Positions 35,205 to 44,159 of a stretch of 64,000 nucleotides of DNA are shown here, piece after piece. Location: positions 1 through 64,000 of the forward strand of contig CAWDQZ010000020.1 in the NCBI GenBank assembly GCA_963804595.1. The letters run 5' to 3'. This DNA is from DASUPK01 sp963804595 (GTDB lineage Bacteria > Actinomycetota > Thermoleophilia > Solirubrobacterales > 70-9). Below the pieces are notes generated by a model that had not been told where the DNA came from, searched no databases, and worked only from the letters and a program-made list of their open reading frames with translations. The stretch's first letter is position 1. Every line of letters starts with the position of its first letter. The translations under genes were made by a program, and so were the position numbers.

Positions 35205-36425
35205 GTGTTGATCGACGCCGAGCGCGCGATCGCCGACCTGCGCGAGCTCGCACGACGCACAGGCGACGACGGAGGCGCCCAGCGCCTCTGCTGGGGCGAG
35301 GTCTGGCGAACCGCGAGGGAGTTCCTCAGGGAGCTGCTCGCAGAGATCGGCCTCGAGCCCGAGATCGATGAGGCGGGCAACGCCTGGGCGTACCTGCCGG
35401 GCGAGGCCGAGCCGGCGCTGGCGGTCGGCTCGCATCTGGACTCTGTGCCGAACGGCGGCTGGCTAGATGGAGCGCTCGGCGTGATGGGGGGCATCGGCGT
35501 CCTCAGGGCCTGGGCCGGCGCCGGGGAACGGCCGCCGCGAACGCTGGCGCTCGTGGACTGGGCCGACGAGGAGGGTGCACGCTTCGGCCGCAGCCTGTTT
35601 GGCAGCTCGGCCGTGGCCGGTACGTTCGACCCGGCAGAGCTCGCGAATGCACGAGACGCCGACGGCCGTCGGGCGCCAGGCGTGCTGGCCGCGAACGGCG
35701 TCGAGCTCGAGCGCGTACTCGAATCCCGGTCGAGGCTCGAGCGCCTGGGCGCCTACCTCGAGCTCCACATCGAGCAGGGCCCCGTGCTCGAGGCGGTCGG
35801 GGTCAGGGCGGCGGCCGTGACAGGTTGCGTCGGGGTGGAGCGGCTGCGGTTTCGGATCACGGGGCGCGTCTCCCATGCTGGCACGACGCCGATGGACGCC
35901 CGCCGCGATGCCGGCCTGGCGGCGGCCGCAGCGGCCCTGGGGGTCGAGGAGATCGCGATCGAAGAGGACGGGGTCGGCACGGTCGGGGAGATGAGCTTCG
36001 AGCCGGGGATTCCGACCGCGGTCCCGGGCATGGCCTCGCTGGTCGTGGACCTGCGCAACCGGACGAGGGACGCTCTCGAGCGGATGCTGAGGTCGACCCG
36101 AGATCAGACCCAGGCGGCCGCGCGGGAGCGCGGCTGCGAGGTGACGGAGGAGCCCGTCTGGCGGATCGAGCCGATCGAGTTCGACCCCGATCTTGTGGGG
36201 CTCGCCCGTGACGCCTGTGAGCGGGTGACGGGCACCGCCTACGAGCTACCCAGCGGCGCCCTCCACGATGCCGCCTCGATGGCGCCCCACATCCCGACCG
36301 CGATGGTCTTCTCACCCTCGATCGGGGGGGTCAGCCACGCTCCGGAGGAGGACACCGGCGAGGCGGACCTGGCGGCGGCTATCGAAGCCTTCGCGGCGCT
36401 GGTCGAGCTACGGCTACGCCGATAG
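35205..36425 (+). CDS. M20-family Zn-dependent amidohydrolase (N-carbamoyl-amino acid / allantoate hydrolase-like)
   Basis: A 406-residue protein of the hydantoinase/carbamoylase family. Metal ligands are visible in VGSHLDSVPNGGWLDGALGV (His, Asp), WADEEGARFGRSLFGS (Glu), YLELHIEQGPVLE (His) and GGVSHAPEE. The substrate region includes GRVSHAGTTPMDARRDA and SGALHDAASMAPH. Such enzymes remove a carbamoyl group from ureido compounds. Following an arginine decarboxylase and a deiminase-fold enzyme, it could hydrolyse N-carbamoylputrescine or a related ureido compound. GTG at 35205 is used; TTG at 35208 is possible. Confidence 0.84.
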   Translation: MLIDAERAIADLRELARRTGDDGGAQRLCWGEVWRTAREFLRELLAEIGLEPEIDEAGNAWAYLPGEAEPALAVGSHLDSVPNGGWLDGALGVMGGIGVLRAWAGAGERPPRTLALVDWADEEGARFGRSLFGSSAVAGTFDPAELANARDADGRRAPGVLAANGVELERVLESRSRLERLGAYLELHIEQGPVLEAVGVRAAAVTGCVGVERLRFRITGRVSHAGTTPMDARRDAGLAAAAAALGVEEIAIEEDGVGTVGEMSFEPGIPTAVPGMASLVVDLRNRTRDALERMLRSTRDQTQAAARERGCEVTEEPVWRIEPIEFDPDLVGLARDACERVTGTAYELPSGALHDAASMAPHIPTAMVFSPSIGGVSHAPEEDTGEADLAAAIEAFAALVELRLRR

Positions 36426-36527
36426 ACGGGTTGCTCTGACGCGCGCCGTGCCCTCAACACAACTGCAAGCCGACTCGCGTGTTGGGGGTGGGAGCGCCGT
36501 TAGCGTCATTCGGCGCCACTGGTCCCC

Positions 36528-37721
36528 ATGGCAGGAGCCGTCTCACATACTCAGGGGAGCGCGTCCGCACGCCCCCGCCGGCTGATCGCAATCGCGATCG
36601 GCGCGGCCCTGCTCGGGCTTCTGCTGATCGGCGGGAGCTCGGGCGAACCGCCCGCGGCCCGGGCGCAGGTGAGCTGCCCCGGGCTCCCGCGTGGCCTCAG
36701 CCCGGCCTCGTCGGGCCCGCAGAGCTTCACGATGATGATCCGGATCAACACGCAGGGAAACGTCGACACCTACACCAAGCCCGACGGAGGGATGGGGGGC
36801 CGGGTCCGCCCCCAGGACATCTTCGTCCTCAACACCCGCTTCACGGGGAGCGGCCAGTTCCCGGCGATGACCTCGGAGGTCGCGGCGCAGCTGGCCGCCG
36901 AGCTGCGCAGCGCGTTCCCCTGTAACCGGATCATCGCCCTCACCGGGATGAGCTTCGATCCCACCCAGCCGGGTTACGCGTTCTCCGGAATCGCCGATCC
37001 GAACGTCTTCGCCCTGCTCACCGACTACGAGCAGATGGACTACAACCAGGGGCGCGCCACTGACCCCGCTCGGCCACCGTGGAAGACCAATTTCCCCAAG
37101 GCCTTCCCGCTGCTGCGCGGGTGGAACTTCGGCTTCAAATCTACGGTCGCCACGAACCCGGTCGGCGCGGGCAAGCGCACCGGACTCGCCCCTCAGGACG
37201 TCGCGGATTGGAACTACGGGCAGATCGCGCAGAACCTGAACAAGCAGAACGCCCGGCTAGGGGACCCCAAGCTCGGGCCGATGAGCGTTCAAACTCAGGA
37301 CGCCTGCGCCGACGGCGGCTCAGGGGGCTTCGGCGGGCGTGCCAAGCAGCTCCGGATGCACTACACCTTCAAGTTCGTCACTCGGAAGGTGAAGAAGAGG
37401 GTCCACGGCAAGATCAAGAAGGTGAAGCGAACCTTCCGGGAGCCGATCAAGAAGCAGGGCAAGCCGCTGCTCAGCAACACCGCGATGCAGGTCTCCTTCA
37501 CCGACACCCCGCTGGCCAGCAAGGCCCAGGCGATCCTGAGCACCTCGGCCGCTCAGGCCGCGGCCTGTGTGGCGCCCGCGATGAAGCAGGGCGTCGGAGC
37601 GTTCTTCTTCTTCGCCTCCGACGACTCGATGCGGCTGCTCTTCCAACAGCCCCAGATCAACGCGCTGCGCCCCGCGACCGCCGGCTCGGCCGACACCGGC
37701 GGCGTCGGCAGCCCGGGCTAG
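36528..37721 (+). CDS. Secreted protein of unknown function
   Basis: A 397-residue protein with a signal peptide (RRLIAIAIGAALLGLLLIGG, likely cleavage near AARAQ). The mature part has about four cysteines, aromatic-rich segments (FPLLRGWNFGFKST, YEQMDYNQGRA) and one very basic stretch (KKRVHGKIKKVKRTFREP, about residues 289-306). No family is recognised. ATG at 36528 was used. Its stop shares a CTAG with the convergent alcohol dehydrogenase gene. A CAACAC/GTGTTG inverted repeat at 36455-36484 may end the preceding gene. Confidence 0.7.
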   Translation: MAGAVSHTQGSASARPRRLIAIAIGAALLGLLLIGGSSGEPPAARAQVSCPGLPRGLSPASSGPQSFTMMIRINTQGNVDTYTKPDGGMGGRVRPQDIFVLNTRFTGSGQFPAMTSEVAAQLAAELRSAFPCNRIIALTGMSFDPTQPGYAFSGIADPNVFALLTDYEQMDYNQGRATDPARPPWKTNFPKAFPLLRGWNFGFKSTVATNPVGAGKRTGLAPQDVADWNYGQIAQNLNKQNARLGDPKLGPMSVQTQDACADGGSGGFGGRAKQLRMHYTFKFVTRKVKKRVHGKIKKVKRTFREPIKKQGKPLLSNTAMQVSFTDTPLASKAQAILSTSAAQAAACVAPAMKQGVGAFFFFASDDSMRLLFQQPQINALRPATAGSADTGGVGSPG

Positions 37722-38734
37722 CCGGTTCGGGTTACGACCGTCTTCGCCCGCAGGTCCGAGAGAGCCTCGGCTGCGTCGTCCCAGTCGACCCGGTTGACCG
37801 TCACCGGATCGGGATCGAACCTACCCTCGCGGACCAGCTCCAGCACGTCCGGCATCAGGGTTCGCACGTGCGGCCGGCCGGTGACGAAGGTGACGCCCTG
37901 GGTGAACATGTCGAGCAGGGGCAGCGGCGTCGGCTCGATGTAGATCCCGATGCTGGTGCAGATGCCGTCGGCGTCGGTGGACTTCAAGGCGCAGGAGATG
38001 CCCGCGGGATCCGCGCTCGCGTCGACGGTGATCGGGTAGAAGCCGGCCCGGTCGGGGAACTCCTCGTCCAGCACGTTCGCGCCGAGCTTCTCGGCGAGCT
38101 CGCGCTCACGCGGACGGCCGCCGACGACGTCCACCCGCTCGGCGCCGAGCGCCAGCGCGATCGCGACCGAGTAGAGCGCGATCGACCCGGCGCCCATCGC
38201 GATCAGGACGGGCGATCCCGGCCGCGCCTGGAGCGGAGGGGCCACACACCGCCAGGCGTCGGGGATGTTGTCGGAGAGGCTCGCCACGGTGGAAGGCTCG
38301 ACGCCGTCGGGAATCGGCACGAGCATGGCGTCCGCGTATGGGACGTTCACCGCGTCACTCGCAAAGCCCCCGTAGGTCTGCGGCCCGATCGGCAGACCGT
38401 AGGTCGAGAGCCTCGGAACGGACTGGCAGTTGCCCGGCTCTCCGGCGCGGCATCGGGCGCACTCCCCGCAGGAGATCTGGAAGGGGACGCTGACCAGGTC
38501 GCCGGGCTCGACCGAGGTGACCGAATCACCGATCTCGGTCACCTCAGCGACGCACTCGTGCCCGAACGAGAACGAATCCCCTACCGGGAAACGTCCCTGG
38601 ACGAAGGCCGTGTCGATGTCACAGGTCGCGAGCGCAACGGGGCGCACAACCGCCTGTCCCTCACCCTCCAGCCTCGCGTCAGGCGCGTCCCGCCACTCCA
38701 GCATCCCCTTCTCGACGAAGGTGAGCTGCCTCAT
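37718..38734 (-). CDS. Zinc-dependent alcohol dehydrogenase (MDR family)
   Basis: A 338-residue medium-chain dehydrogenase. It has the structural-zinc cysteines in ISCGECARCRAGEPGNCQ, the catalytic-zinc His in SFSFGHECVAEVTEIGDSV and the cofactor loop LIAMGAGSIALYSVAIALAL. ATG at 38734 overlaps the tautomerase gene (ATGA), so the two form an operon. The adjacent divergent HxlR regulator probably controls it. The substrate is unknown; an electrophilic aldehyde or quinone is plausible given HxlR control. Confidence 0.87.
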   Translation of the reverse strand: MRQLTFVEKGMLEWRDAPDARLEGEGQAVVRPVALATCDIDTAFVQGRFPVGDSFSFGHECVAEVTEIGDSVTSVEPGDLVSVPFQISCGECARCRAGEPGNCQSVPRLSTYGLPIGPQTYGGFASDAVNVPYADAMLVPIPDGVEPSTVASLSDNIPDAWRCVAPPLQARPGSPVLIAMGAGSIALYSVAIALALGAERVDVVGGRPRERELAEKLGANVLDEEFPDRAGFYPITVDASADPAGISCALKSTDADGICTSIGIYIEPTPLPLLDMFTQGVTFVTGRPHVRTLMPDVLELVREGRFDPDPVTVNRVDWDDAAEALSDLRAKTVVTRTG

Positions 38735-39219
38735 GCCGGGACTTGCTCGCCGCCCGAGGCGGCGGGGACCTTCTCCTTCCCGGTGCCCTCCTGGTCGCGC
38801 TCCGCCTTGGCCGCCTCGCGGAGCTGCTCGAAGCGGACGATCTGGCCCGCCGCGGCCCAGTTCCCGTCCGGGACCTCCTGGATGAGCACCCAGACGCGCA
38901 CGCCCGCCTCCGCGCCCCAACCGGCCGCCTCGAGCACGATCTTGGTGGCGTCCTCGGCGATGCCCGCCTTGCGCCGGTCCGAGAGCGCTCCGGAGGGCAC
39001 GGTGATGTCCAGGATCGCGTGGGGCTCGGCGGCGCCGTCCGGCGTCTGGATGGACTCGGCGGGCAGCTCGTGGAGGTGCGCCCAGGTGATCGAGCGGAAG
39101 AACTCCGTGTCGGGCGCTCCCTCCCAGTGGAGCAGCGCGGCTCCCAGCTCGCGCAACAGCTCCGGCTTCTGCTCCTCCGTGAGCACATCGGCGGTGATGG
39201 TCAGGTCGAGCCTCGGCAT
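38731..39219 (-). CDS. Tautomerase-family protein with two 4-OT-like units
   Basis: A 162-residue product. It starts MPRLDLTITADVLTEEQK, so the mature N-terminus would be the catalytic Pro-1 of 4-oxalocrotonate tautomerase relatives. A second similar beta-alpha-beta unit follows (HAILDITVPSGALSDRRKAG, GVRVWVLIQEVPDGNWAAAG). It is longer than the 60-80 residue classical 4-OT, in line with fused forms. The C-terminal 30 residues are charged and probably disordered. First gene of the tautomerase-ADH operon, divergent from HxlR. Confidence 0.78.
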   Translation of the reverse strand: MPRLDLTITADVLTEEQKPELLRELGAALLHWEGAPDTEFFRSITWAHLHELPAESIQTPDGAAEPHAILDITVPSGALSDRRKAGIAEDATKIVLEAAGWGAEAGVRVWVLIQEVPDGNWAAAGQIVRFEQLREAAKAERDQEGTGKEKVPAASGGEQVPA

Positions 39220-39288
39220 GGCATTCTCCTCGCTGCACCGAGCATGCAAGCCCGGGCTTGGGTTCAGAAAGCGACCGCAGAATATAGG

Positions 39289-39303
39289 GTTCGGATTCCG
39301 AAC
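39289..39303. promoter_or_regulatory. Perfect palindromic operator between HxlR gene and tautomerase-ADH operon
   Basis: GTTCGGA-T-TCCGAAC is a perfect 7-bp inverted repeat with a single-base centre. It lies 24 bp before the HxlR start and 69 bp before the divergent tautomerase start. A TATGCT at 39313-39318 could be the -10 of the regulator gene. It is the expected binding site of the dimeric HxlR regulator encoded beside it. Confidence 0.6.
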
Positions 39304-39327
39304 GCAGTGTCGCTATGCTGCTCGCGC

Positions 39328-39783
39328 ATGCGCGCCGCGGACCTCGCAGAACAGGACTGCTCGATCGCCAGGCCGGCCACGGTGCTCGGCGATCGCTGGA
39401 CTCTGGTGATCCTGCGCCAGGCCTTCAACGGAATCAAGCGCTTCGAGGACTTCCAGGAGACCCTGGACATCTCCCGCTCCCTGCTCTCCGATCGGCTCAA
39501 CCGGCTCGTCGAGGCCGGGGTGCTGCGCCGCGAGCCCTACAAGGACTCGGTGCGCACCCGTGACCGCTACCGCCTCACCGAGATGGGGCTGGACCTCTAC
39601 CCGGTGCTGATGGCCCTGCGGGACTGGGGAGATCGCTGGATGCGCGAGGGCCCTCCCGCCGAGATCCGCCATAGGGGCTGCGGCGGGGAGCCGACCCTCG
39701 AGCTGCGCTGCTCGAAATGCGGCGAGGACGTCGGCGCCAGGGACGCTGAGGCGATCCCCGGCCCCGGACTCGTCGTCGCCTAG
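39328..39783 (+). CDS. HxlR-family winged-helix transcriptional regulator
   Basis: A 151-residue regulator: CSIARPATVLGDRWTLVILR, GIKRFEDFQETLDISRSLLS and DRLNRLVEAGVLRREPY form the HxlR winged helix with its N-terminal Cys. The C-terminal part has a likely zinc ribbon (GCGG and CSKCGEDVG). Many HxlR proteins respond to aldehydes, quinones or disulphide stress through the N-terminal cysteine. ATG at 39328. It probably regulates itself and the divergent tautomerase-ADH operon. Confidence 0.9.
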   Translation: MRAADLAEQDCSIARPATVLGDRWTLVILRQAFNGIKRFEDFQETLDISRSLLSDRLNRLVEAGVLRREPYKDSVRTRDRYRLTEMGLDLYPVLMALRDWGDRWMREGPPAEIRHRGCGGEPTLELRCSKCGEDVGARDAEAIPGPGLVVA

Positions 39784-39792
39784 CGAGATGGC

Positions 39793-40476
39793 TCAGCCGA
39801 GGTGCATGACGTCTCCGCCCATTTCGTCGAGGGTGTTGCCGATGGGCGGGATCGGGTTGTCGCGCAGGATGCACGCCATGTGCAGCAGGTTGTGAGCACA
39901 CCAGGAGCTCGTGCGCTGTGTGTATGGGTGGTCAGGCCCGCCCGCTTCCAGGTATGACGGTCCCGGCCCGGCTTCCCCCACCCAGTAGGTGTCGGCGTTC
40001 GGCGGGATGGTGCAGCCGAGGTGCGTCATGTTGAAGAGCGTGGTATCGGCGCTCGCGTGAGCTCCGTCCTCGTTCCCGGTGACGACAACCCCCGCAACCT
40101 TGTTGTAGAGCGGGTACTGGCCGACCTCGTTGCGCTCGTTGTAGGTGCCGTCGAGACGCTCGATCACCATCTGGCAGACCGAGGAGCGCACCCCGAACCA
40201 GATCGACATCCCCATCAGCAGGATGTCGGCCGCCTTGATCTTCTCGAGGATCTCGGGCCACTCGTCGCCGTCGCCCTCGTCCGAGGTGACGCCGAATCTG
40301 ATGTCGTAGTCCACGGGCCGCAGGAGCTGCGTCTCGACGGCGTGCTCGGCGAGGATCCCTAGGACCCGGTTCATCAGCGCCTCGGTGTTCGAGGTCGTCG
40401 GCGAGGGCTTCAGCGTGCAGTTGAGACCCAGGGCCTTCAGGCCGGCGCCGGCGTCAGCGCCGAGTGACTCGGCCAT
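39793..40476 (-). CDS. Flavodoxin/NADPH-dependent FMN reductase-like protein
   Basis: A 227-residue flavodoxin-fold protein. ALGLNCTLKPSPTTSNTEAL is the FMN phosphate-binding region, and ILLMGMSIWFGVRSSVCQMV and NKVAGVVVTGNEDGAH complete the flavin site. It likely carries FMN and reduces quinones or other acceptors in the cytoplasm. It is convergent with the HxlR gene. A perfect CCTCGG-TCCT-CCGAGG repeat (40511-40526) lies just upstream and may be an operator. Confidence 0.8.
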   Translation of the reverse strand: MAESLGADAGAGLKALGLNCTLKPSPTTSNTEALMNRVLGILAEHAVETQLLRPVDYDIRFGVTSDEGDGDEWPEILEKIKAADILLMGMSIWFGVRSSVCQMVIERLDGTYNERNEVGQYPLYNKVAGVVVTGNEDGAHASADTTLFNMTHLGCTIPPNADTYWVGEAGPGPSYLEAGGPDHPYTQRTSSWCAHNLLHMACILRDNPIPPIGNTLDEMGGDVMHLG

Positions 40477-40677
40477 TCCCTTCTCCTCTCGTTCGGACGA
40501 TGCCGGAGCGCCTCGGTCCTCCGAGGCAGCGGAACGTTACGTCGGCGCCCGGGCGTCTCCATGCGTTAACAAGACCGCCGGCGCTCGTCCATAGGGTCGT
40601 CGTCGATGCCCGCCTCGCACTGAGGCTCCCGCCAGGCCGAGGGCCGGCGGAAGCCGATCTGTAGCCTCCGCCCGGCA

Positions 40678-41748
40678 ATGGCCAGCTTCGACCAGATCAA
40701 GGACCTGCCCCTGAAGGTCGACTCATATGACCTTCAGGGCCTCGAGTTCCACCCTCCCGGCGGCGATTTCGATCGCCTGACGACGGTCATCCACCTGAAG
40801 GGCGACGGCCACGAGGGGCTGGGGGAGGACGTGGTCTACGACGCCCTCGACCACGTCGCCTTCCGGGACGCGGGTCCGGTCCTCGATCTGGCCGGCGAGC
40901 ACACGATCGAGTCGTTCTCGCAGCTGCTCGACGGACTCGAGCTGTTCCCGAGCCCGCCAGAGCGCGACGTTTCCGTCAACTACCGCCGCTGGGCGTTCGA
41001 GAGCGCGGCTCTCGACCTGGCCCTACGCCAGGCGGGCAAATCGCTGCACGAGGTGCTCGGGCGCGAGCCGCGGCCGGTCACGTTCGTGGTCTCGATGCGG
41101 CTCACGCCTCCCGGCTCCGACGAGGTCTCGACGATCGAGCCCGTCCGCAAGCGCCTGGAGATCTATCCGACGCTCCGCTTCAAGCTCGATCCGACGAACG
41201 ACTGGAGCGACGAGCTGATCTCTCAGCTCGTCGAGACGGGCGCGGTGGACTCGCTGGATCTGAAGGGCCAGTACAAGGGCACGCCCGTAGACGTGGAGAC
41301 GGACCCTGAGCTCTACCGGAAGCTGATCGAGGCCTTCCCGACGGCCTGGCTCGAGGACCCGGACGTGGACGACGAGACGAAGCCCCTCCTCGATCGAGTG
41401 GCCGACCGCGTCACCTGGGATGCGCCTATCCACTCGGTGGCGGACATACAGGCTCGGCCCTGGATCCCGAGGATGGTCAACATCAAGCCCTCGCGCTTCG
41501 GCCCGCTCCACGAGCTCTTCGCCGGCTACGACTTCTGTGACGAGAACGGGATCGGCGCCTACGGCGGCGGGCAGTGGGAGCTCGGTCCCGGCCGCGGGCA
41601 CATCCAGTACCTCGCTTCGCTGTTCCACCCGGACACGCCCAATGACGTCGCGCCCTCGGGCTACAACACCGCGGGCACCGAGCCGGGGCTGCCGTCCAGT
41701 CCCCTCGAGCCGGAGCCCACGCCGACGGGCTTCCGGTGGGGCGAATAG
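40678..41748 (+). CDS. Enolase-superfamily (mandelate racemase / muconate lactonizing type) enzyme
   Basis: A 356-residue enzyme with a capping domain and an (alpha/beta)7-barrel. Barrel active-site residues are visible in order: TLRFKLDPTNDW (Lys), VDSLDLKGQYKG (first metal Asp), AWLEDPDVDDE (Glu), VTWDAPIHSVAD (Asp) and MVNIKPSRFGPLH (Lys). The superfamily abstracts a proton alpha to a carboxylate. No neighbour indicates the substrate. The 201-bp upstream gap holds no other gene that I can support. Confidence 0.82.
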   Translation: MASFDQIKDLPLKVDSYDLQGLEFHPPGGDFDRLTTVIHLKGDGHEGLGEDVVYDALDHVAFRDAGPVLDLAGEHTIESFSQLLDGLELFPSPPERDVSVNYRRWAFESAALDLALRQAGKSLHEVLGREPRPVTFVVSMRLTPPGSDEVSTIEPVRKRLEIYPTLRFKLDPTNDWSDELISQLVETGAVDSLDLKGQYKGTPVDVETDPELYRKLIEAFPTAWLEDPDVDDETKPLLDRVADRVTWDAPIHSVADIQARPWIPRMVNIKPSRFGPLHELFAGYDFCDENGIGAYGGGQWELGPGRGHIQYLASLFHPDTPNDVAPSGYNTAGTEPGLPSSPLEPEPTPTGFRWGE

Positions 41749-41862
41749 CTCAACCGTCGAGGTGGCCGTAGGTCGCCGGCTCGGAGCGCCATAGGAGGGC
41801 GTCAAGCCTGCCGCCTGACTCTGCGGCCGGCCCGCAACCCGTCAGAGATATAGGCTCCGCGC

Positions 41863-42396
41863 ATGGCCGACAAGAATTTCACCGACGCCCTCAACGAGCA
41901 GATCTCGAACGAGTTCGCAGCCTCCCAGCAGTACGTGGGCGCCGCGGTCTATTACGACACCGAGACCCTTCCGCGCCTCGCCAGCTTCTTCTACCGCCAG
42001 GCGGTCGAGGAACGGAATCACGCGATGATCATGGTCCAGTACCTCCTCGACACCGAGGAGGAGGTGCGCATTCCCGACATCAAATCGCAGCAGACCCACT
42101 ACGACGACGTCACGGGCCCGGTCAGGATGGCCCTCGAGCAGGAGAAGCGGGTCAGCGAGGAGATCAACGCGCTCTTCAAGCTCGCCCGCGACGCGGGCGA
42201 CTTCCCGGCGGAGCAATTCCTCACCTGGTTCGTCAAGGAGCAGGTGGAGGAGGTCTCCTCGATGAACGACCTCCTCAATGTCTGCGAGCGGGCGAAGGAC
42301 AGCCCGCTGCTGATCGAGGACTTTCTCTCGCGAGAGCAGCTCGGCGACGAGGGCGACGATCCGGCCATGCCGCCCCCAGCCGGCGGCGCTCTCTAG
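41863..42396 (+). CDS. Bacterial non-heme ferritin
   Basis: A 177-residue four-helix ferritin with a complete FtnA-type ferroxidase centre at the usual positions: Glu17, Glu50, His53, Glu94, Gln127 and Glu130. It should form a 24-subunit iron store that oxidises Fe(II) with O2 or H2O2. Such iron storage would suit a cell with H2O2-producing amine oxidases, though no direct link is visible. It stands alone between genes of other functions. Confidence 0.93.
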   Translation: MADKNFTDALNEQISNEFAASQQYVGAAVYYDTETLPRLASFFYRQAVEERNHAMIMVQYLLDTEEEVRIPDIKSQQTHYDDVTGPVRMALEQEKRVSEEINALFKLARDAGDFPAEQFLTWFVKEQVEEVSSMNDLLNVCERAKDSPLLIEDFLSREQLGDEGDDPAMPPPAGGAL

Positions 42397-42409
42397 AGCC
42401 GCCCCGGCC

Positions 42410-44119
42410 TTACACGTGCCTGGCCGTGGCGTGCCGCCTCGCGCGGATGGCCGGATCGGGTTGCCTCTCCTGGGCGAAGAGGGCGATCAGGATGAGAGGG
42501 GCGAACCAGACCGCGTACGGATAGAACCAATGGTTTGCCGTGACCTGGACCGCGATCAGCAGGGCCGCTGCGAGAGCGGCGAGCTGCGCGGTGGTCCGGC
42601 TCCTCGGGACGAAGAAGAAGCCCGCGGCCAGCGCTACCGCGAGGATCTTCGCCGCGGTCTGGAGTGGGTGCAGGGAGGGCGCCTGCCCCCAGACGCTGAA
42701 GGGAGAGCCGCGTGAGGCCTGGTAGCCGAGTGAGCGGTCGTAGAGCTCGCGGAAGCCCCCATCGGGAAGCAGCGGGATCGTCACGACCGCCGCGGTGACG
42801 AGGAAGGCCACCGCGAACAGCAGCAGCTGCCTCGGGCGCCGCTCGCCGCGGCCGGCGGCCAGGAGCGGCACCAGAATCAGCGGTCCGAACTTGGTCAGAC
42901 CCGCCAGGGCCGACAGCGCCCCGCGCGCGGGCGCGGAGGAGGCCACCAGCAGGCAGCAGACGACGAGGAAGGCCACCAGGGCGTCGTTGAAGCTCGAGCC
43001 CAGCGTGTACATCGTGAACGGATACGCCAGCCAGGCATAGGCCAGCGCGACCCCGAGCGTGCTCCCCTCATCTCCAGGCCGGAGCCGCCGGCCCAGGCCG
43101 AAGAGGGCGAGGGCGGTGAGCAGCTCGAAGCCGAGCGCCGCCGCGCGGGCGGCGGGCACGTCGTCCCACTGCCCCGACCACGGCAGCACCGCCTCGAACG
43201 GCGTGTACGCCAGATAGTTGACCGGGCCGTAGACGTCGCCGCGGATCGGCATTCCCGCTGAAGCCCCCTCGCCGTAGACGTCCTCTCCATGGGTGAGGCG
43301 GTCGGCACCGATCACGCCGGCGAGACCGACGTCGATCACCTTGCCCTCGGTCGCCATGTAGGCCGTGTGGAAGGCGACCAGGGCGACGATGCCCGCCACC
43401 AGCGCTCCCCGCGGGACGAGCGGGAGGATGCGGTCCCGCCGCTCGAGCGATCGAAATCCCATGATCAGGGCACGCACGAAGAGATAGGCGAGGACGGGAT
43501 AGACCAGCGCCACCGACGCCTCGATCTTCGCGTGGTTGAAGAAGGCGAGCGAGACGCTGAAGCCCAGCAGCGCGAGCAGGTCGAGGTGCAGGAGCCGCAG
43601 CGGCCGGCGAGGGTCGACGAACGGCAGCAGGAAGAGCACGCAGAGAGGCAGCCAGAGCCAGAGGCTCGAGACCTTTCCCGAGACCGCCCCCGCGTACCCG
43701 CGGGCGAGCTTGGTGTCGACCTGGGTGCCCGTCCACGTCTCGACGACACAGCTGCCGGTGTCGTCGATCACAACCTGCCCGACATCCTTGCCGCCGGAAT
43801 CGAAGTAGTCGATCTGCCACTGGCGGATCGACTCAGGGCCGGTGCGGGTGCGCCCCTCGAAGCGGCGGACCGATCCAGCCGGCGCCAGGGCCTGGGTGGC
43901 GAGTGCGGTGGCCTGCCCGGCCGTGAGCTCGAAGCCCGCCGGCCTCGCGCTCGGCGGGAGCGGGGCCGACAGCGTCAGGGTCTGGCCGCCGAAGGGGGGC
44001 TCATCCGCCGGATCGAATGACGTGTTGCCACATGCCTGTGCGAGAGAGGGAGCGGCCAGAGCCGCGCAGAGCAGGGCGACTCCGGCCAGCGGCAGCAGAC
44101 GGCGAGAGAGCATTCGCAA
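42410..44119 (-). CDS. Polytopic membrane protein, GT87/DUF2029-like glycosyltransferase
   Basis: A 569-residue protein. After a signal-like segment (LLPLAGVALLCAALAAPSLA) comes an extracytoplasmic domain of about 100 residues, then about ten membrane helices. The loop GDVYGPVNYLAYTPFEAVLP and FTMYTLGSSFNDALVAFLVV resemble integral-membrane polyprenyl-phosphate-dependent mannosyltransferases (GT87/GT-C). The extra N-terminal domain (FELTAGQATALATQALA, SCVVETWTGTQVDTKL) resembles a PepSY-like module. It is followed on the same strand, upstream, by an LPG-synthase-like protein gene. Exact substrate unknown. Confidence 0.7.
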   Translation of the reverse strand: MRMLSRRLLPLAGVALLCAALAAPSLAQACGNTSFDPADEPPFGGQTLTLSAPLPPSARPAGFELTAGQATALATQALAPAGSVRRFEGRTRTGPESIRQWQIDYFDSGGKDVGQVVIDDTGSCVVETWTGTQVDTKLARGYAGAVSGKVSSLWLWLPLCVLFLLPFVDPRRPLRLLHLDLLALLGFSVSLAFFNHAKIEASVALVYPVLAYLFVRALIMGFRSLERRDRILPLVPRGALVAGIVALVAFHTAYMATEGKVIDVGLAGVIGADRLTHGEDVYGEGASAGMPIRGDVYGPVNYLAYTPFEAVLPWSGQWDDVPAARAAALGFELLTALALFGLGRRLRPGDEGSTLGVALAYAWLAYPFTMYTLGSSFNDALVAFLVVCCLLVASSAPARGALSALAGLTKFGPLILVPLLAAGRGERRPRQLLLFAVAFLVTAAVVTIPLLPDGGFRELYDRSLGYQASRGSPFSVWGQAPSLHPLQTAAKILAVALAAGFFFVPRSRTTAQLAALAAALLIAVQVTANHWFYPYAVWFAPLILIALFAQERQPDPAIRARRHATARHV

Positions 44120-44159
44120 TGGCTACCTGATCGCGACGTGGAAGGGCACCCGCCGCTGC

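Noticed and set aside
36455..36484. CAACAC/GTGTTG repeat as a strong terminator
   Set aside because: Only six paired bases, an 18-nt loop and no T-run. It is mentioned with the neighbouring gene but not listed as a terminator.
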